DNA of 64,000 nucleotides from Allomuricauda sp. F6463D. Lineage in GTDB: Bacteria; Bacteroidota; Bacteroidia; Flavobacteriales; Flavobacteriaceae. Position numbers and translations under genes: made by a program. Below the pieces are notes generated by a model that did not search any database, had not been told where the DNA came from, and saw only the letters and a list, made by a program, of their open reading frames with translations. Shown one piece after another: positions 34,530 through 43,087 of this stretch (position 1 is its first letter; each line of letters begins with the position of its first letter). The stretch covers positions 930,001 through 994,000 of the forward strand of contig NZ_JALKAN010000002.1 of NCBI RefSeq assembly GCF_023015965.1. The letters run 5' to 3'.

Positions 34530-36629
34530 CTATTGAGCCTTGTTTTCTTCTAAAAAGTACAATGCCATTCTAATTTTCCAGTAAGGGATTTGTTCCTCAA
34601 AATGTGTAAAAAAAGGTTTTAAACCTTCTGTTTTGCCATCCAGAACAGCTTTTGCAGCCTGGATATGCTCAACCTCTTCCTCAGAAATAAATTGGTGAAG
34701 GTCAATGGCTTCCCCTTCTTCGTGGGCCTTTGTAAGGTGGCCATAAATGGTATCTTCTTTCAATTCCCGTTGCAAGGCTATTTCGGGCACCTTCACCCCT
34801 TTTTTGAACAATGAAAAAGAGACCATATGTGTACTTTTTTTGGAGTCGTGCCAAGTATTGATAGCCTTGAGGAAGCGCTGGGCATACTTATCTTTTTTGG
34901 CTTCACCCACACCGCTTACCTCCATAAACTCTACTTCAGTTTGGGGTAGCTTTTCTTCCATGTCACGTAAAGATGCATCGCTGAATATGATATATGCCGG
35001 CACATTTTCTTCGCTGGCAATTTCTGAGCGAAGAGCTTTTAATTTGTCAAATAAACCATCGGGAGACGCTTTTTCTGTGCGTTTGCTCTGTATTTTTTTC
35101 TCCTCTTTTTGAAGTGTGGCAAGCTGTACCTTTCTATTTTTGAACAAAATTTGTTCTGCCAACGGAGTGAGCAATAAACGGCCATTTTCATGAAACCGAA
35201 TCTCTAAAATACCCTGATTTACCATTTGGATGATGTATTGTTGCAGATCCTGCCAAGAAACATCTTTTATGGCACCATACGTTTTTATGTTTTGATAGCC
35301 TTTTTCCAATACTTGCGCATTTTGTGCGCCTCGGAGCACATCTACCAGCATGGTTAATGCTACCTGTTCTCGTAATCGATATACAGCAGAACAGACTTTT
35401 TGGGCCAGAATAGTGCCGTCAAAAAAATGGGGAGGCGATTTACAATTATCACAATTGCCGCAATTTTCGGAAACATGTTCACCAAAATAGTTGAGTAAAG
35501 CGATACGCCGACAGCTCAAGGCTTCTGCAAACTGCTGCATGCGTTCCAATTTGGCCAGCTGCACCTCTTTTGTTGATGAATCTTCAATAAACTTGCGTAG
35601 TTGGATTACATCGGAAAAGCTATAAAACAACAAGGTGTGCGCAGGTAGGCGATCACGTCCACTACGACCAATTTCTTGATAGTAGCTTTCTATGTTCTTT
35701 GGCATGTTATAATGGATTACCCAACGGACATTACTTTTATCTATGCCCATACCAAAAGCAATGGTGGCCACAATTATTGGTGTTCTGTCGTTGATGAAGT
35801 CTTCCTGAACCTTGTTACGGGTTTCAATATCCAATCCGGCATGGTAAGCTTGTGCTGTAAATCCATTGCTGTTTAATTTTTGGGCTAGTTTTTCGGTCCC
35901 TTTACGACTTAAACAATAAATAATACCATTTTGACCATTTCGCTTTTCTAAAAAACGGATAATTTGAGAAAATCGGTTGGTTCCCGGACGTACTTCGAGA
36001 AATAAGTTTTTCCTATCAAAAGACGCAATGTGCCTCTCGGCATTGCTTATGTTTAGCTGTTTTAGAATGTCATCTTGCGTTGCACTATCTGCTGTTGCGG
36101 TAAAGGCTGCAATGGGAACATTGGGCAGTTCCTCTTTTAATTTCCCCAATTGCGTATAAGCAGGCCGAAAATCATGTCCCCATGCTGAAATACAGTGAGC
36201 TTCATCCACAGCGATCAGACTTACAATTTCCTCGTTCAAAATGGGTGTTAAATAAGCTAAACTTTCGGGCGCTATATACAAAAGCTTGACTTCTTTATTC
36301 TGAAGTTTATTTAATATCTCATTCTGAATTTCAGTGGCTTGGCTACTATTATAGAACGCAGCTGGGATACCATTGGCCTTTAAGGAATCAACCTGATCTT
36401 TCATCAAAGCAATTAGTGGTGAAATTACAATGGTTGTTCCTTCATGTAGGAGTGCAGGTAATTGAAAACAAACGGATTTTCCACCACCAGTGGGCATAAT
36501 GCCCAAAAGGTCTTTCCCTTCTAAAACACTGTTGACAATGGCTTCTTGATTAGGTAAAAATGAATCAAAACCAAAGTGTTTTTTTAAGAGTTGTAGGCTA
36601 TGTTGTTGATTGGGAATCATAGTGGCCAA
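34530..36629 (-). CDS. recQ: RecQ-type ATP-dependent DNA helicase
   Basis: 699 residues. Superfamily 2 helicase with motif I MPTGGGKSVCFQLPAL, Ia SPLIALMKDQVDSL, II AVDEAHCISAWGHDFRP and VI QEIGRSGRDRLPA. The zinc-binding cluster reads CRRIALLNYFGE---CGNCDNC, then a winged-helix region and a C-terminal part that includes an HRDC-like segment (ALRSEIASEENVPAYIIFSD). RecQ unwinds DNA 3' to 5' in recombination repair and fork restart. It ends 16 bp from the convergent Omp85-fusion gene. Confidence 0.95.
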   Translation of the reverse strand: MATMIPNQQHSLQLLKKHFGFDSFLPNQEAIVNSVLEGKDLLGIMPTGGGKSVCFQLPALLHEGTTIVISPLIALMKDQVDSLKANGIPAAFYNSSQATEIQNEILNKLQNKEVKLLYIAPESLAYLTPILNEEIVSLIAVDEAHCISAWGHDFRPAYTQLGKLKEELPNVPIAAFTATADSATQDDILKQLNISNAERHIASFDRKNLFLEVRPGTNRFSQIIRFLEKRNGQNGIIYCLSRKGTEKLAQKLNSNGFTAQAYHAGLDIETRNKVQEDFINDRTPIIVATIAFGMGIDKSNVRWVIHYNMPKNIESYYQEIGRSGRDRLPAHTLLFYSFSDVIQLRKFIEDSSTKEVQLAKLERMQQFAEALSCRRIALLNYFGEHVSENCGNCDNCKSPPHFFDGTILAQKVCSAVYRLREQVALTMLVDVLRGAQNAQVLEKGYQNIKTYGAIKDVSWQDLQQYIIQMVNQGILEIRFHENGRLLLTPLAEQILFKNRKVQLATLQKEEKKIQSKRTEKASPDGLFDKLKALRSEIASEENVPAYIIFSDASLRDMEEKLPQTEVEFMEVSGVGEAKKDKYAQRFLKAINTWHDSKKSTHMVSFSLFKKGVKVPEIALQRELKEDTIYGHLTKAHEEGEAIDLHQFISEEEVEHIQAAKAVLDGKTEGLKPFFTHFEEQIPYWKIRMALYFLEENKAQ

Positions 36630-36738
36630 ATGTCAATAATATATTGATTAAAAACAAATTAGATGAGAATGTTGGTCGAATCTTGAATCCTGCTTCGTGT
36701 TTTATGGGTGTCTTAAAAAAAATCTTGAAGACAATTAA

Positions 36739-37593
36739 TTAAAATCGATATTCATAAAGTTTTCTGCCACCGTGTTTGTTTTCTTCATCCGCAATAAGAA
36801 GCGTTTTGTTGTCCACAAAACAAACCGATTCAATTTGCGTATTGGTATTTAGGTCAACGATTTTTAATGAAGATTCGGTGAAGTCCGGAGCACTAAAATC
36901 CGTAAGCAAAAACATAAACCCATAGCTTAGCAAAGCAATTGTTTTGCCATCAGGAGAAATATCGGCACTCGTTACCGAGCAATGGTCTTGGTCTGCACAT
37001 AAGAACAACGAGCCCAAGAATTCAGCCTCGTATTCCCCTTCTTTATCAGGAACTCTATAAATCAAGGTCTTTCCAGAGTATGGTCTTGTACGGTTTTTTG
37101 TAAATATGTACAGATAATCGTTTAGGTGAAAAAAGCCCTCGGTATCAAAATAAAGACTGTCTTTTTGGGGAGGAAAATCCTTTTGTTGTGGGTATTTGAA
37201 TTCAATTTTGTCAGCATTGGGTTCTTTTTTGTCCATCTCCTCCTTCGGAATTTTATAAATAACCAAATCCTTGCGCTTATTGGCATTATTGCCAAAATCA
37301 CCAATATATAGGTTGCCCGCAATGTCAATGGTCAAATCTTCCCAATCTTGGTTTTTGGCATGGTCTATTTTTAAAGATTCCTTAAGGTCACCATCCTTAT
37401 CAACCCTATATATTTTATCCTTGTTCCCGCTATCTTCAATCACCCATATTTTTCCATCAGGAGTAATTTCCATTCCGGAAACTTCTTTTAATTTAGAAGG
37501 AAGCTTGCCCAACTTGTCCATTTCACCCATGTATGTTTTCTGGGCACAAGCATTTATTGTCATTAAGAGAAAAACAAGGGCAATCTTATTCAT
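36739..37593 (-). CDS. Beta-propeller-like lipoprotein, last gene of the VCBS/haloperoxidase array
   Basis: 284 residues. Signal ends INACAQKTY, lipid Cys16. The body has repeated strand-turn units with D-G-K motifs (MEITPDGKIWVIEDSG, LTIDIAGNLYIGDFGNNANK, ADISPDGKTIALLSYG, FVDNKTLLIADEE), as in SdiA-regulated/NHL-type propellers. The EVSGM motif near the start fits the SdiA-regulated group. Its start overlaps the end of the GyrI-like gene by 8 bp, so it is co-translated with it. Role in the array unknown; perhaps ligand binding. Confidence 0.82.
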   Translation of the reverse strand: MNKIALVFLLMTINACAQKTYMGEMDKLGKLPSKLKEVSGMEITPDGKIWVIEDSGNKDKIYRVDKDGDLKESLKIDHAKNQDWEDLTIDIAGNLYIGDFGNNANKRKDLVIYKIPKEEMDKKEPNADKIEFKYPQQKDFPPQKDSLYFDTEGFFHLNDYLYIFTKNRTRPYSGKTLIYRVPDKEGEYEAEFLGSLFLCADQDHCSVTSADISPDGKTIALLSYGFMFLLTDFSAPDFTESSLKIVDLNTNTQIESVCFVDNKTLLIADEENKHGGRKLYEYRF

Positions 37594-38485
37594 TGGGTTC
37601 TTTTATGGGCATAAATATTTCTGTCGTCCATTCTAGCTCATTACCTCCCATATTTGGGTTATTATTAAAAATTTCAAGTGGTTTGTCCTCAACAGGTATG
37701 TTGTTCTGTTCTGCGTAGTCCAATATGGCATACCAAGCACGATCTGAGGTGATATAATTTCCGTGGTAGACGGCCTTGATGGCGTTCTTACTAAAGATAC
37801 GTTTATATTCAATATCCGGATGGTCCGGAAGCCTTTCGGAGCGAATAATCGGGTTGCAGAAGTTGTAGGTAAGACTATTGTTTTCCAAATCCCAATCCAG
37901 TACTTCTACAAAGGGCGGACCGTTCAATGTTATTTTTTTCTCCAATAAAATGGTGTTTAGAAAATTGTAATTGGCCATCATGCCCTTAGCCTTGTCCTCC
38001 GGTGCTGTTTTGAGTTGTACACATGCACAATAGGACGAGAATGTTTCTTCCTCACCTTCAATGGAAACAGTAAACCCTTTTATATGTTCGTTCAAAAAAC
38101 TATTGAAGTCCAAGAGCAATTTTCGTGAACCTTTCTCAAAATCGGTATCAGAAAATGGTACTGACAAACGATTGCTCATGGAATGGTCTTGATCTTTGAT
38201 ATTGACTTGAACTTTGCTCAAAGAATCGTGTACTGGACTAATCTTCCATTCATATAAATGGACAGAATCGTTCATAAAAATTTTCTGCTTAAAATGTTTT
38301 GGATTTATGTAGACCAGAGGGTGTACAGAATCAAAACCGTTGTTCCAAGCTTTTACAGTTTCGAATATGGTTCCAGGAATTGCTTTTGCTTTAAAATTAA
38401 CCTGATAATCTTGCGGCTTTAAAAACAAGTACCACAAAACTACTCCTACCACAAGGGCTAGAACTATTGAATAAATCTTCCTCAT
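37586..38485 (-). CDS. Membrane-anchored GyrI-like (effector-binding) protein
   Basis: 299 residues. One N-terminal membrane helix (MRKIYSIVLALVVGVVLWYLF) leads to an exported SRPBCC-like region (about 25-150) and a C-terminal GyrI-like small-molecule-binding domain (about 155-295: VEVLDWDLENNSLTYNFCNP, KAVYHGNYITSDRAWYAILD, WTTEIFMPI). GyrI-like domains usually sit on MerR/AraC transcription factors in the cytoplasm and bind hydrophobic effectors. Here no DNA-binding part exists and the domain should face the periplasm. It lies 22 bp from the haloperoxidase-like gene and overlaps the propeller gene. Confidence 0.85.
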   Translation of the reverse strand: MRKIYSIVLALVVGVVLWYLFLKPQDYQVNFKAKAIPGTIFETVKAWNNGFDSVHPLVYINPKHFKQKIFMNDSVHLYEWKISPVHDSLSKVQVNIKDQDHSMSNRLSVPFSDTDFEKGSRKLLLDFNSFLNEHIKGFTVSIEGEEETFSSYCACVQLKTAPEDKAKGMMANYNFLNTILLEKKITLNGPPFVEVLDWDLENNSLTYNFCNPIIRSERLPDHPDIEYKRIFSKNAIKAVYHGNYITSDRAWYAILDYAEQNNIPVEDKPLEIFNNNPNMGGNELEWTTEIFMPIKEPNE

Positions 38486-38507
38486 AATTAACCAACAAAA
38501 ATAGGAA

Positions 38508-39839
38508 TTAGCGCTTTGTCATGTCCAATTTATCCACTACAAATTTTCCGAGGTCCCTACCTTGTTTTACTCCTACTTCTATAGCTGCTCTATAATGGAT
38601 GCCACCATACATTCGGCTAATAGCAGCTTCGTCGGCAGCTTGGTTAAAGGAGGTAAAAGAACGGATTGGAAGACCATAGGCTACTTCTGTATCGTCATCA
38701 AAAGCGAAGTCATCACCAAAGATATCCGTTAAGGCGGTAGCTGCGGCACCGGAGACCACACTGTGTCCGCTGGTATACTCTGGAAACGGTGGTGTTTGTA
38801 ATACAGGCTCCCAACTGTCGTCCAAATATTCATTGATCACAGTTTCTGGACGTATCAGGTTACTTCTGTATTTTTCATCCCAACAGCTTATAAAAGCATC
38901 GGCTATGGCAATTGATGTTTTAGTATAGGCGTAAATTGTTTGGGCATAATCGGCATTTACTTTTCTTGAAGCTATTTTGGTAATCCCTATCCAATGGGCA
39001 CCTGGTGTGATTTTTTTTGTAGCAAACATTAAATGTCCCCTTGATACGGAAACATAGGGGTTACAGTCCCAAAACTGGGCTATTTCTATTTCTTCGGATT
39101 TATCCCCTTTCTCTATCATGCTTTTTCTTACCTCGTACACTTCCATTAACTCCTTATAAAAATCGGAGTCCTTTTCCATGGAGAATTCCGGCGGAGGAAC
39201 AGGCTTGAACTGTTGTGCAGAATCAATAGCAAAAGGGCGTATTTTGTTCCAATGGGGTTCTATTCCGTTCATGTAGGCCGGAGGTGTAGGTTGCCAGCGT
39301 GAGGGGTCTTCAGAGTTTACGGAGAATTTTGGCATGGTACGGGTTTCTTTGTAGTTGTCCTTGTCCATCCATTCGCCTATAAAATCAGCTACTTGTAGGC
39401 CATAATCTTTGGAAGCGTTAAAAACGGGCTCATTCTTATCTGTCCAAATAGTATATAGACTATCACGAAAATTTTCAATCCTATCTTCTGAAAAAATCAA
39501 TCTTTTGTTCAAATCTATATGGGCAATGAGTGCGGCCATTTCAAAATTGATGTTCTCTTCATTTTTTGGTTCAGGAATGCTTTTCAAGTTGGTTACTTGT
39601 CCTGTCAAGGATTTATAATTGTCATTCTTTAAGGCAATGATTTCATATGCTGCAATATTGGGGTATGCAAATATCCTGCTGGCCACTGGGGGTGAAAAGA
39701 TATCGTGAATCATTACTTCGATAACCTTGTCCATGGAAGCATGCAGTTCCTCTGGAGTGATTTCGATGGGTTCCTGTCTTTTTTGACATGAAGTCAGAAC
39801 CAATAACACTATTGCGATGAGACTTATTCCTTTTTTCAT
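38508..39839 (-). CDS. Vanadium-haloperoxidase/PAP2-like lipoprotein
   Basis: 443 residues with lipid Cys18 (VLTSCQK). The vanadate/phosphate pocket of the VHPO-PAP2 superfamily is visible: K-x6-RP at 323-331 (KYRSNLIRP), SGH at 357-359 (EYTSGHSVVSG) and SRMYGGIHYRAA with His415. All helical otherwise. True vanadium haloperoxidases oxidise halides with H2O2; relatives with the same pocket are phosphatases, and the Ser and Gly of SGH do not decide between them. Gaps of 8 and 22 bp to the flanking genes show it is part of one operon with the three UnbV proteins. It would act in the periplasm or on the surface. Confidence 0.88.
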   Translation of the reverse strand: MKKGISLIAIVLLVLTSCQKRQEPIEITPEELHASMDKVIEVMIHDIFSPPVASRIFAYPNIAAYEIIALKNDNYKSLTGQVTNLKSIPEPKNEENINFEMAALIAHIDLNKRLIFSEDRIENFRDSLYTIWTDKNEPVFNASKDYGLQVADFIGEWMDKDNYKETRTMPKFSVNSEDPSRWQPTPPAYMNGIEPHWNKIRPFAIDSAQQFKPVPPPEFSMEKDSDFYKELMEVYEVRKSMIEKGDKSEEIEIAQFWDCNPYVSVSRGHLMFATKKITPGAHWIGITKIASRKVNADYAQTIYAYTKTSIAIADAFISCWDEKYRSNLIRPETVINEYLDDSWEPVLQTPPFPEYTSGHSVVSGAAATALTDIFGDDFAFDDDTEVAYGLPIRSFTSFNQAADEAAISRMYGGIHYRAAIEVGVKQGRDLGKFVVDKLDMTKR

Positions 39840-39847
39840 GATTTGTT

Positions 39848-42800
39848 TTACTTGTTGATTTTATAGACTTGTGCTTTGTCGTTGTTGAATGTAGCTAACA
39901 AATACTTTTTATTATTAAGTGTAATTGTTTTTAAATGCCGAATTGATTTTTTGGTAAAATCCAACCCCAATTGATTGCCCAATAGAATATCGGTTTCATT
40001 TTTGAGTAGGGCTCCAGGAAATGAATCCAGCCTGCCATGATAGGGTTTTACTCCAAAATAGTTACCGCCGAGCAATACTTCCCGATTGCCATCACCATCA
40101 AAATCATCTACTAAAAAGGACATGATCGGTGATATTTGGAGCTCATTCTTAAAGGGAACAAAAACAAATGAACCTCCATCATTTCTCAAATATCCCGATG
40201 TAAGGGTATTTACTTCCAATTGCGTAGATGCTTTTAACATGTCCTCGCCAAAAATCTCTTCCATGGTGACACCTGCAAAAGATTTGTATGTAGTATATTT
40301 CTTTTTCAGATAGACCATTTGAGAGGCTAATCCGTCCAATGTTTCCAATGGATAATATTCACCATTTTTTTCCATGGCAGTTACGGTTTCAGTTTGACCG
40401 TTCTCGTCAAAATCATTAAAATATAACTTCATGGGATGCTCTTGAGATGCCTTGAACTTGGAGTTGGTCCCCCAGTTGCCCAAGAGATAATCGGTGTCTC
40501 CGTCCCCATCAATGTCAAAAGCTTCAATGGCTTGCCAAAGACCGGTAATATTTTCTTGCTGGACTTCTGTGAAAGTGCCATTTTGATTTTTCAAAAACCT
40601 TGGAGCCATCCATTCCCCAACCAAGATGAGATCCGTGATTCCGTCATTATCAAAATCGCTCCAAATAGCATCGGTCACCATTCCTTTGGAAAATTCCTCA
40701 AATGATTTATTCACCTTAAAAGTTCCATTCTGATTCTCCAACAAATAGGAACTGGCTAGAGTTCCAAATTTGGATGTAATGGTATGTCCACCCACAAAAA
40801 CATCCAAGTCACCATCACCATCAAAATCAAAAGGTTTTACCACAGATGAGTTTTGATAAAACTCTGGCAACTCAACACTGGTAAAAACGGTATCTTTTTG
40901 TATGTAATATGCATCCATCAAAGGAGTGGCCTTTCCAAAAAAGTCGCCCCCTCCCGAACTAACAATCAAGTCATTTTTTCCATCTTCGTTAAAATCTGCT
41001 ATAGCTGCAGAGACATTTTCTCGAATCCTATCTTTTATAATGGTATCGTATGGCCGGTGTATAAAAACAGAGTCTTGTTGAAGATAGATTTGTGAGGGTT
41101 CGTATTTAGATCCGCCAAAGAATACATCATCTTTTCCATCTCCGTTTAAATCACCGACTGCTACAGCTGGCCCTCTATCGGAGACTTGATAGGGAATCAA
41201 TTTTTCACGGTTAAAATCGGTATAGTTGTCCTCTTTGTGAGTAAAATTAAGACCTAGATTGTTGGGTACGGGACTGAACAGTGGTTTTTTGGTTACGTGT
41301 AACGAATTATAATCAAAAGGTATTGTGTTTTTTGGAGCTACGGTCAGTGTTTGGTTTACGGGCACGTTTTTAACAACCTGATAAGTTTTGTTCGGCCAAA
41401 TAATTTTAATGGAATCGATTTGTTCCACTTTTTGATATCCAAAATGGATTATCGGTTCGGAAGATGCTTGAAAACCTCTTGTAGGAAACAGCTCTTTAAA
41501 TTGCAATTGACCGTTGGAATATGAATATACCTTGGTTCCGATGCCATGCGTATTTTTTTGGGTGTAATTAAATTTTAGTTTTATATAATTTCCTTTGCCG
41601 TTTGTTTTGTTAATGTACAGTGTCGCTGGTCGATCAATGTTGTTCGTAACTAAATCCAGATCGCCGTCACCATCGAGGTCGCCCACAGCGGTCGCACCGG
41701 AAATTAGGGTATCTTTTGTAATCCAATCTCCGGACATGTCTTGAAAATTCAAATCTGTTCCGCCTTTAAAAACATAGTTGTGCACATTTCCAGACGGCAT
41801 TAAGTCCAAGGCTTTTTGGTCTACGAGTTTGGTGTTGTCCATTTTTTGCTGGATTTGTTCACTGGAAACAAATTTGATGAAATCCAAGTCGTTGGGTCTT
41901 TTTGGAATCCCGTTGGAAATGAATATATCCTGTTGGCCATCAAGGTCATAATCACCAAAAAGGGCACTCCAGCTCCAATCTGTCGCTGCTATACCACTCA
42001 TCAGTGCGGTTTCCATAAAATTACCGTCTGGTTGGTTCACGAACAACATATTGCGTGTAAACTGATAGTGGTAGCCAAAACGCTCAATCCTCATTTTTTG
42101 GGTCTGGATGTTGTCATCCCCTTCAGAGGATTTTAGGGCCACTTCGTCTTCGGGAAGCATGTCCAAAGAAATAAAATCTGGGCGTCCATCATTATTTATA
42201 TCAGCTACATCGCTGCCCATGGAAAAACGAGAAGTATGTCCAAAGTATTTTTTTAAACTTTCCGTAAATGTCCCATCCCCGTTGTTGAGGTAATAATAAT
42301 CGTCTTCATGGAAGTCATTGCCCACATAAATGTCCGGATACCCATCTTGATTAAAATCGGCAATGGCCAAACCTAGCCCATACCCATTGATTCCTCCATA
42401 AATACCGGCCTCTTCACTTACATCGGTAAAAGTTCCATTGTCGTTTCGTAAAAGTTTGTCACCTGTTTCATAGCGGCGTTCGTACCTAAGATCAAAACGA
42501 CCAAAGGAATTTTGGGTGTGTACTGCATGGTTGAGGAGATAGAGATCGAGATCACCGTCCAAGTCATAATCAAAGAAAGTGGCGTTGGAACTGTAGGAAT
42601 CGAAATCCAGTCCATATTTTGCTGCACTTTCAGTAAAGGTATTGTCCCCATTGTTTATGTACAGCTCATTGAAACCATTAAATCCATTGATGCCAACTAC
42701 GGCACATACATAAATGTCCAAAAATCCGTCACCATTTACGTCGGCCATGGTGGTTCCAGTGTTCCAGCTACTGTTTCCTTCTATCCCAGCGGTTGTTGAA

Positions 42801-43087
42801 ATGTCTTCGAATTTTAAATCACCCTTGTTGAGATACAATTTATTTTTGACTTGGTTTCCTGAAAAGAAAATATCGGGCAAACCATCATTGTTGATATCGC
42901 CGATGGAAACTCCTCCTCCGTTATAAAAATAGAGATAATCCAAAATGCTCAAGTCATCGGTAGATGTAAGGGTATTGGTAAACTGGACCCCGGTTTTTTG
43001 TGGGCCGGGATTTTCAAAAAGACTGCCTTCCTTTTTGCAAGAAGCAATCAAAACTGTTGCTAGTACTATGATGAGAAACCTATTCAT
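39848..43087 (-). CDS. FG-GAP/VCBS repeat lipoprotein with UnbV/ASPIC domain (third of three)
   Basis: 1079 residues, lipid Cys17 (LIASCKKEG). About 14 calcium-loop motifs of the form D-x-D/N-x-DG-x-x-D (DINNDGLPDI, DVNGDGFLDI, DYDLDGDLDL, DFDGDGDLDV and others) mark FG-GAP-like beta-propeller blades, one propeller before and one after a central UnbV/ASPIC segment (HGIGTKVYSY, then FPTRGFQASS and IDSIKIIWPN). The domain order is that of CRTAC1-like proteins. Its start overlaps the stop of the previous gene by 8 bp. Presumed surface, calcium-dependent binding protein; partner unknown. Confidence 0.92.
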   Translation of the reverse strand: MNRFLIIVLATVLIASCKKEGSLFENPGPQKTGVQFTNTLTSTDDLSILDYLYFYNGGGVSIGDINNDGLPDIFFSGNQVKNKLYLNKGDLKFEDISTTAGIEGNSSWNTGTTMADVNGDGFLDIYVCAVVGINGFNGFNELYINNGDNTFTESAAKYGLDFDSYSSNATFFDYDLDGDLDLYLLNHAVHTQNSFGRFDLRYERRYETGDKLLRNDNGTFTDVSEEAGIYGGINGYGLGLAIADFNQDGYPDIYVGNDFHEDDYYYLNNGDGTFTESLKKYFGHTSRFSMGSDVADINNDGRPDFISLDMLPEDEVALKSSEGDDNIQTQKMRIERFGYHYQFTRNMLFVNQPDGNFMETALMSGIAATDWSWSALFGDYDLDGQQDIFISNGIPKRPNDLDFIKFVSSEQIQQKMDNTKLVDQKALDLMPSGNVHNYVFKGGTDLNFQDMSGDWITKDTLISGATAVGDLDGDGDLDLVTNNIDRPATLYINKTNGKGNYIKLKFNYTQKNTHGIGTKVYSYSNGQLQFKELFPTRGFQASSEPIIHFGYQKVEQIDSIKIIWPNKTYQVVKNVPVNQTLTVAPKNTIPFDYNSLHVTKKPLFSPVPNNLGLNFTHKEDNYTDFNREKLIPYQVSDRGPAVAVGDLNGDGKDDVFFGGSKYEPSQIYLQQDSVFIHRPYDTIIKDRIRENVSAAIADFNEDGKNDLIVSSGGGDFFGKATPLMDAYYIQKDTVFTSVELPEFYQNSSVVKPFDFDGDGDLDVFVGGHTITSKFGTLASSYLLENQNGTFKVNKSFEEFSKGMVTDAIWSDFDNDGITDLILVGEWMAPRFLKNQNGTFTEVQQENITGLWQAIEAFDIDGDGDTDYLLGNWGTNSKFKASQEHPMKLYFNDFDENGQTETVTAMEKNGEYYPLETLDGLASQMVYLKKKYTTYKSFAGVTMEEIFGEDMLKASTQLEVNTLTSGYLRNDGGSFVFVPFKNELQISPIMSFLVDDFDGDGNREVLLGGNYFGVKPYHGRLDSFPGALLKNETDILLGNQLGLDFTKKSIRHLKTITLNNKKYLLATFNNDKAQVYKINK

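Noticed and set aside
36709-36733. Hairpin TGTCTT/AAGACA after the propeller gene
   Set aside because: Only 6 bp of stem with a 13-nt loop and no U-run on the minus strand; too weak to call a terminator.
38508-39839. Calling the VHPO-like protein a bromo- or iodoperoxidase
   Set aside because: The pocket residues are shared with PAP2 phosphatases and halide specificity cannot be read from this sequence alone.
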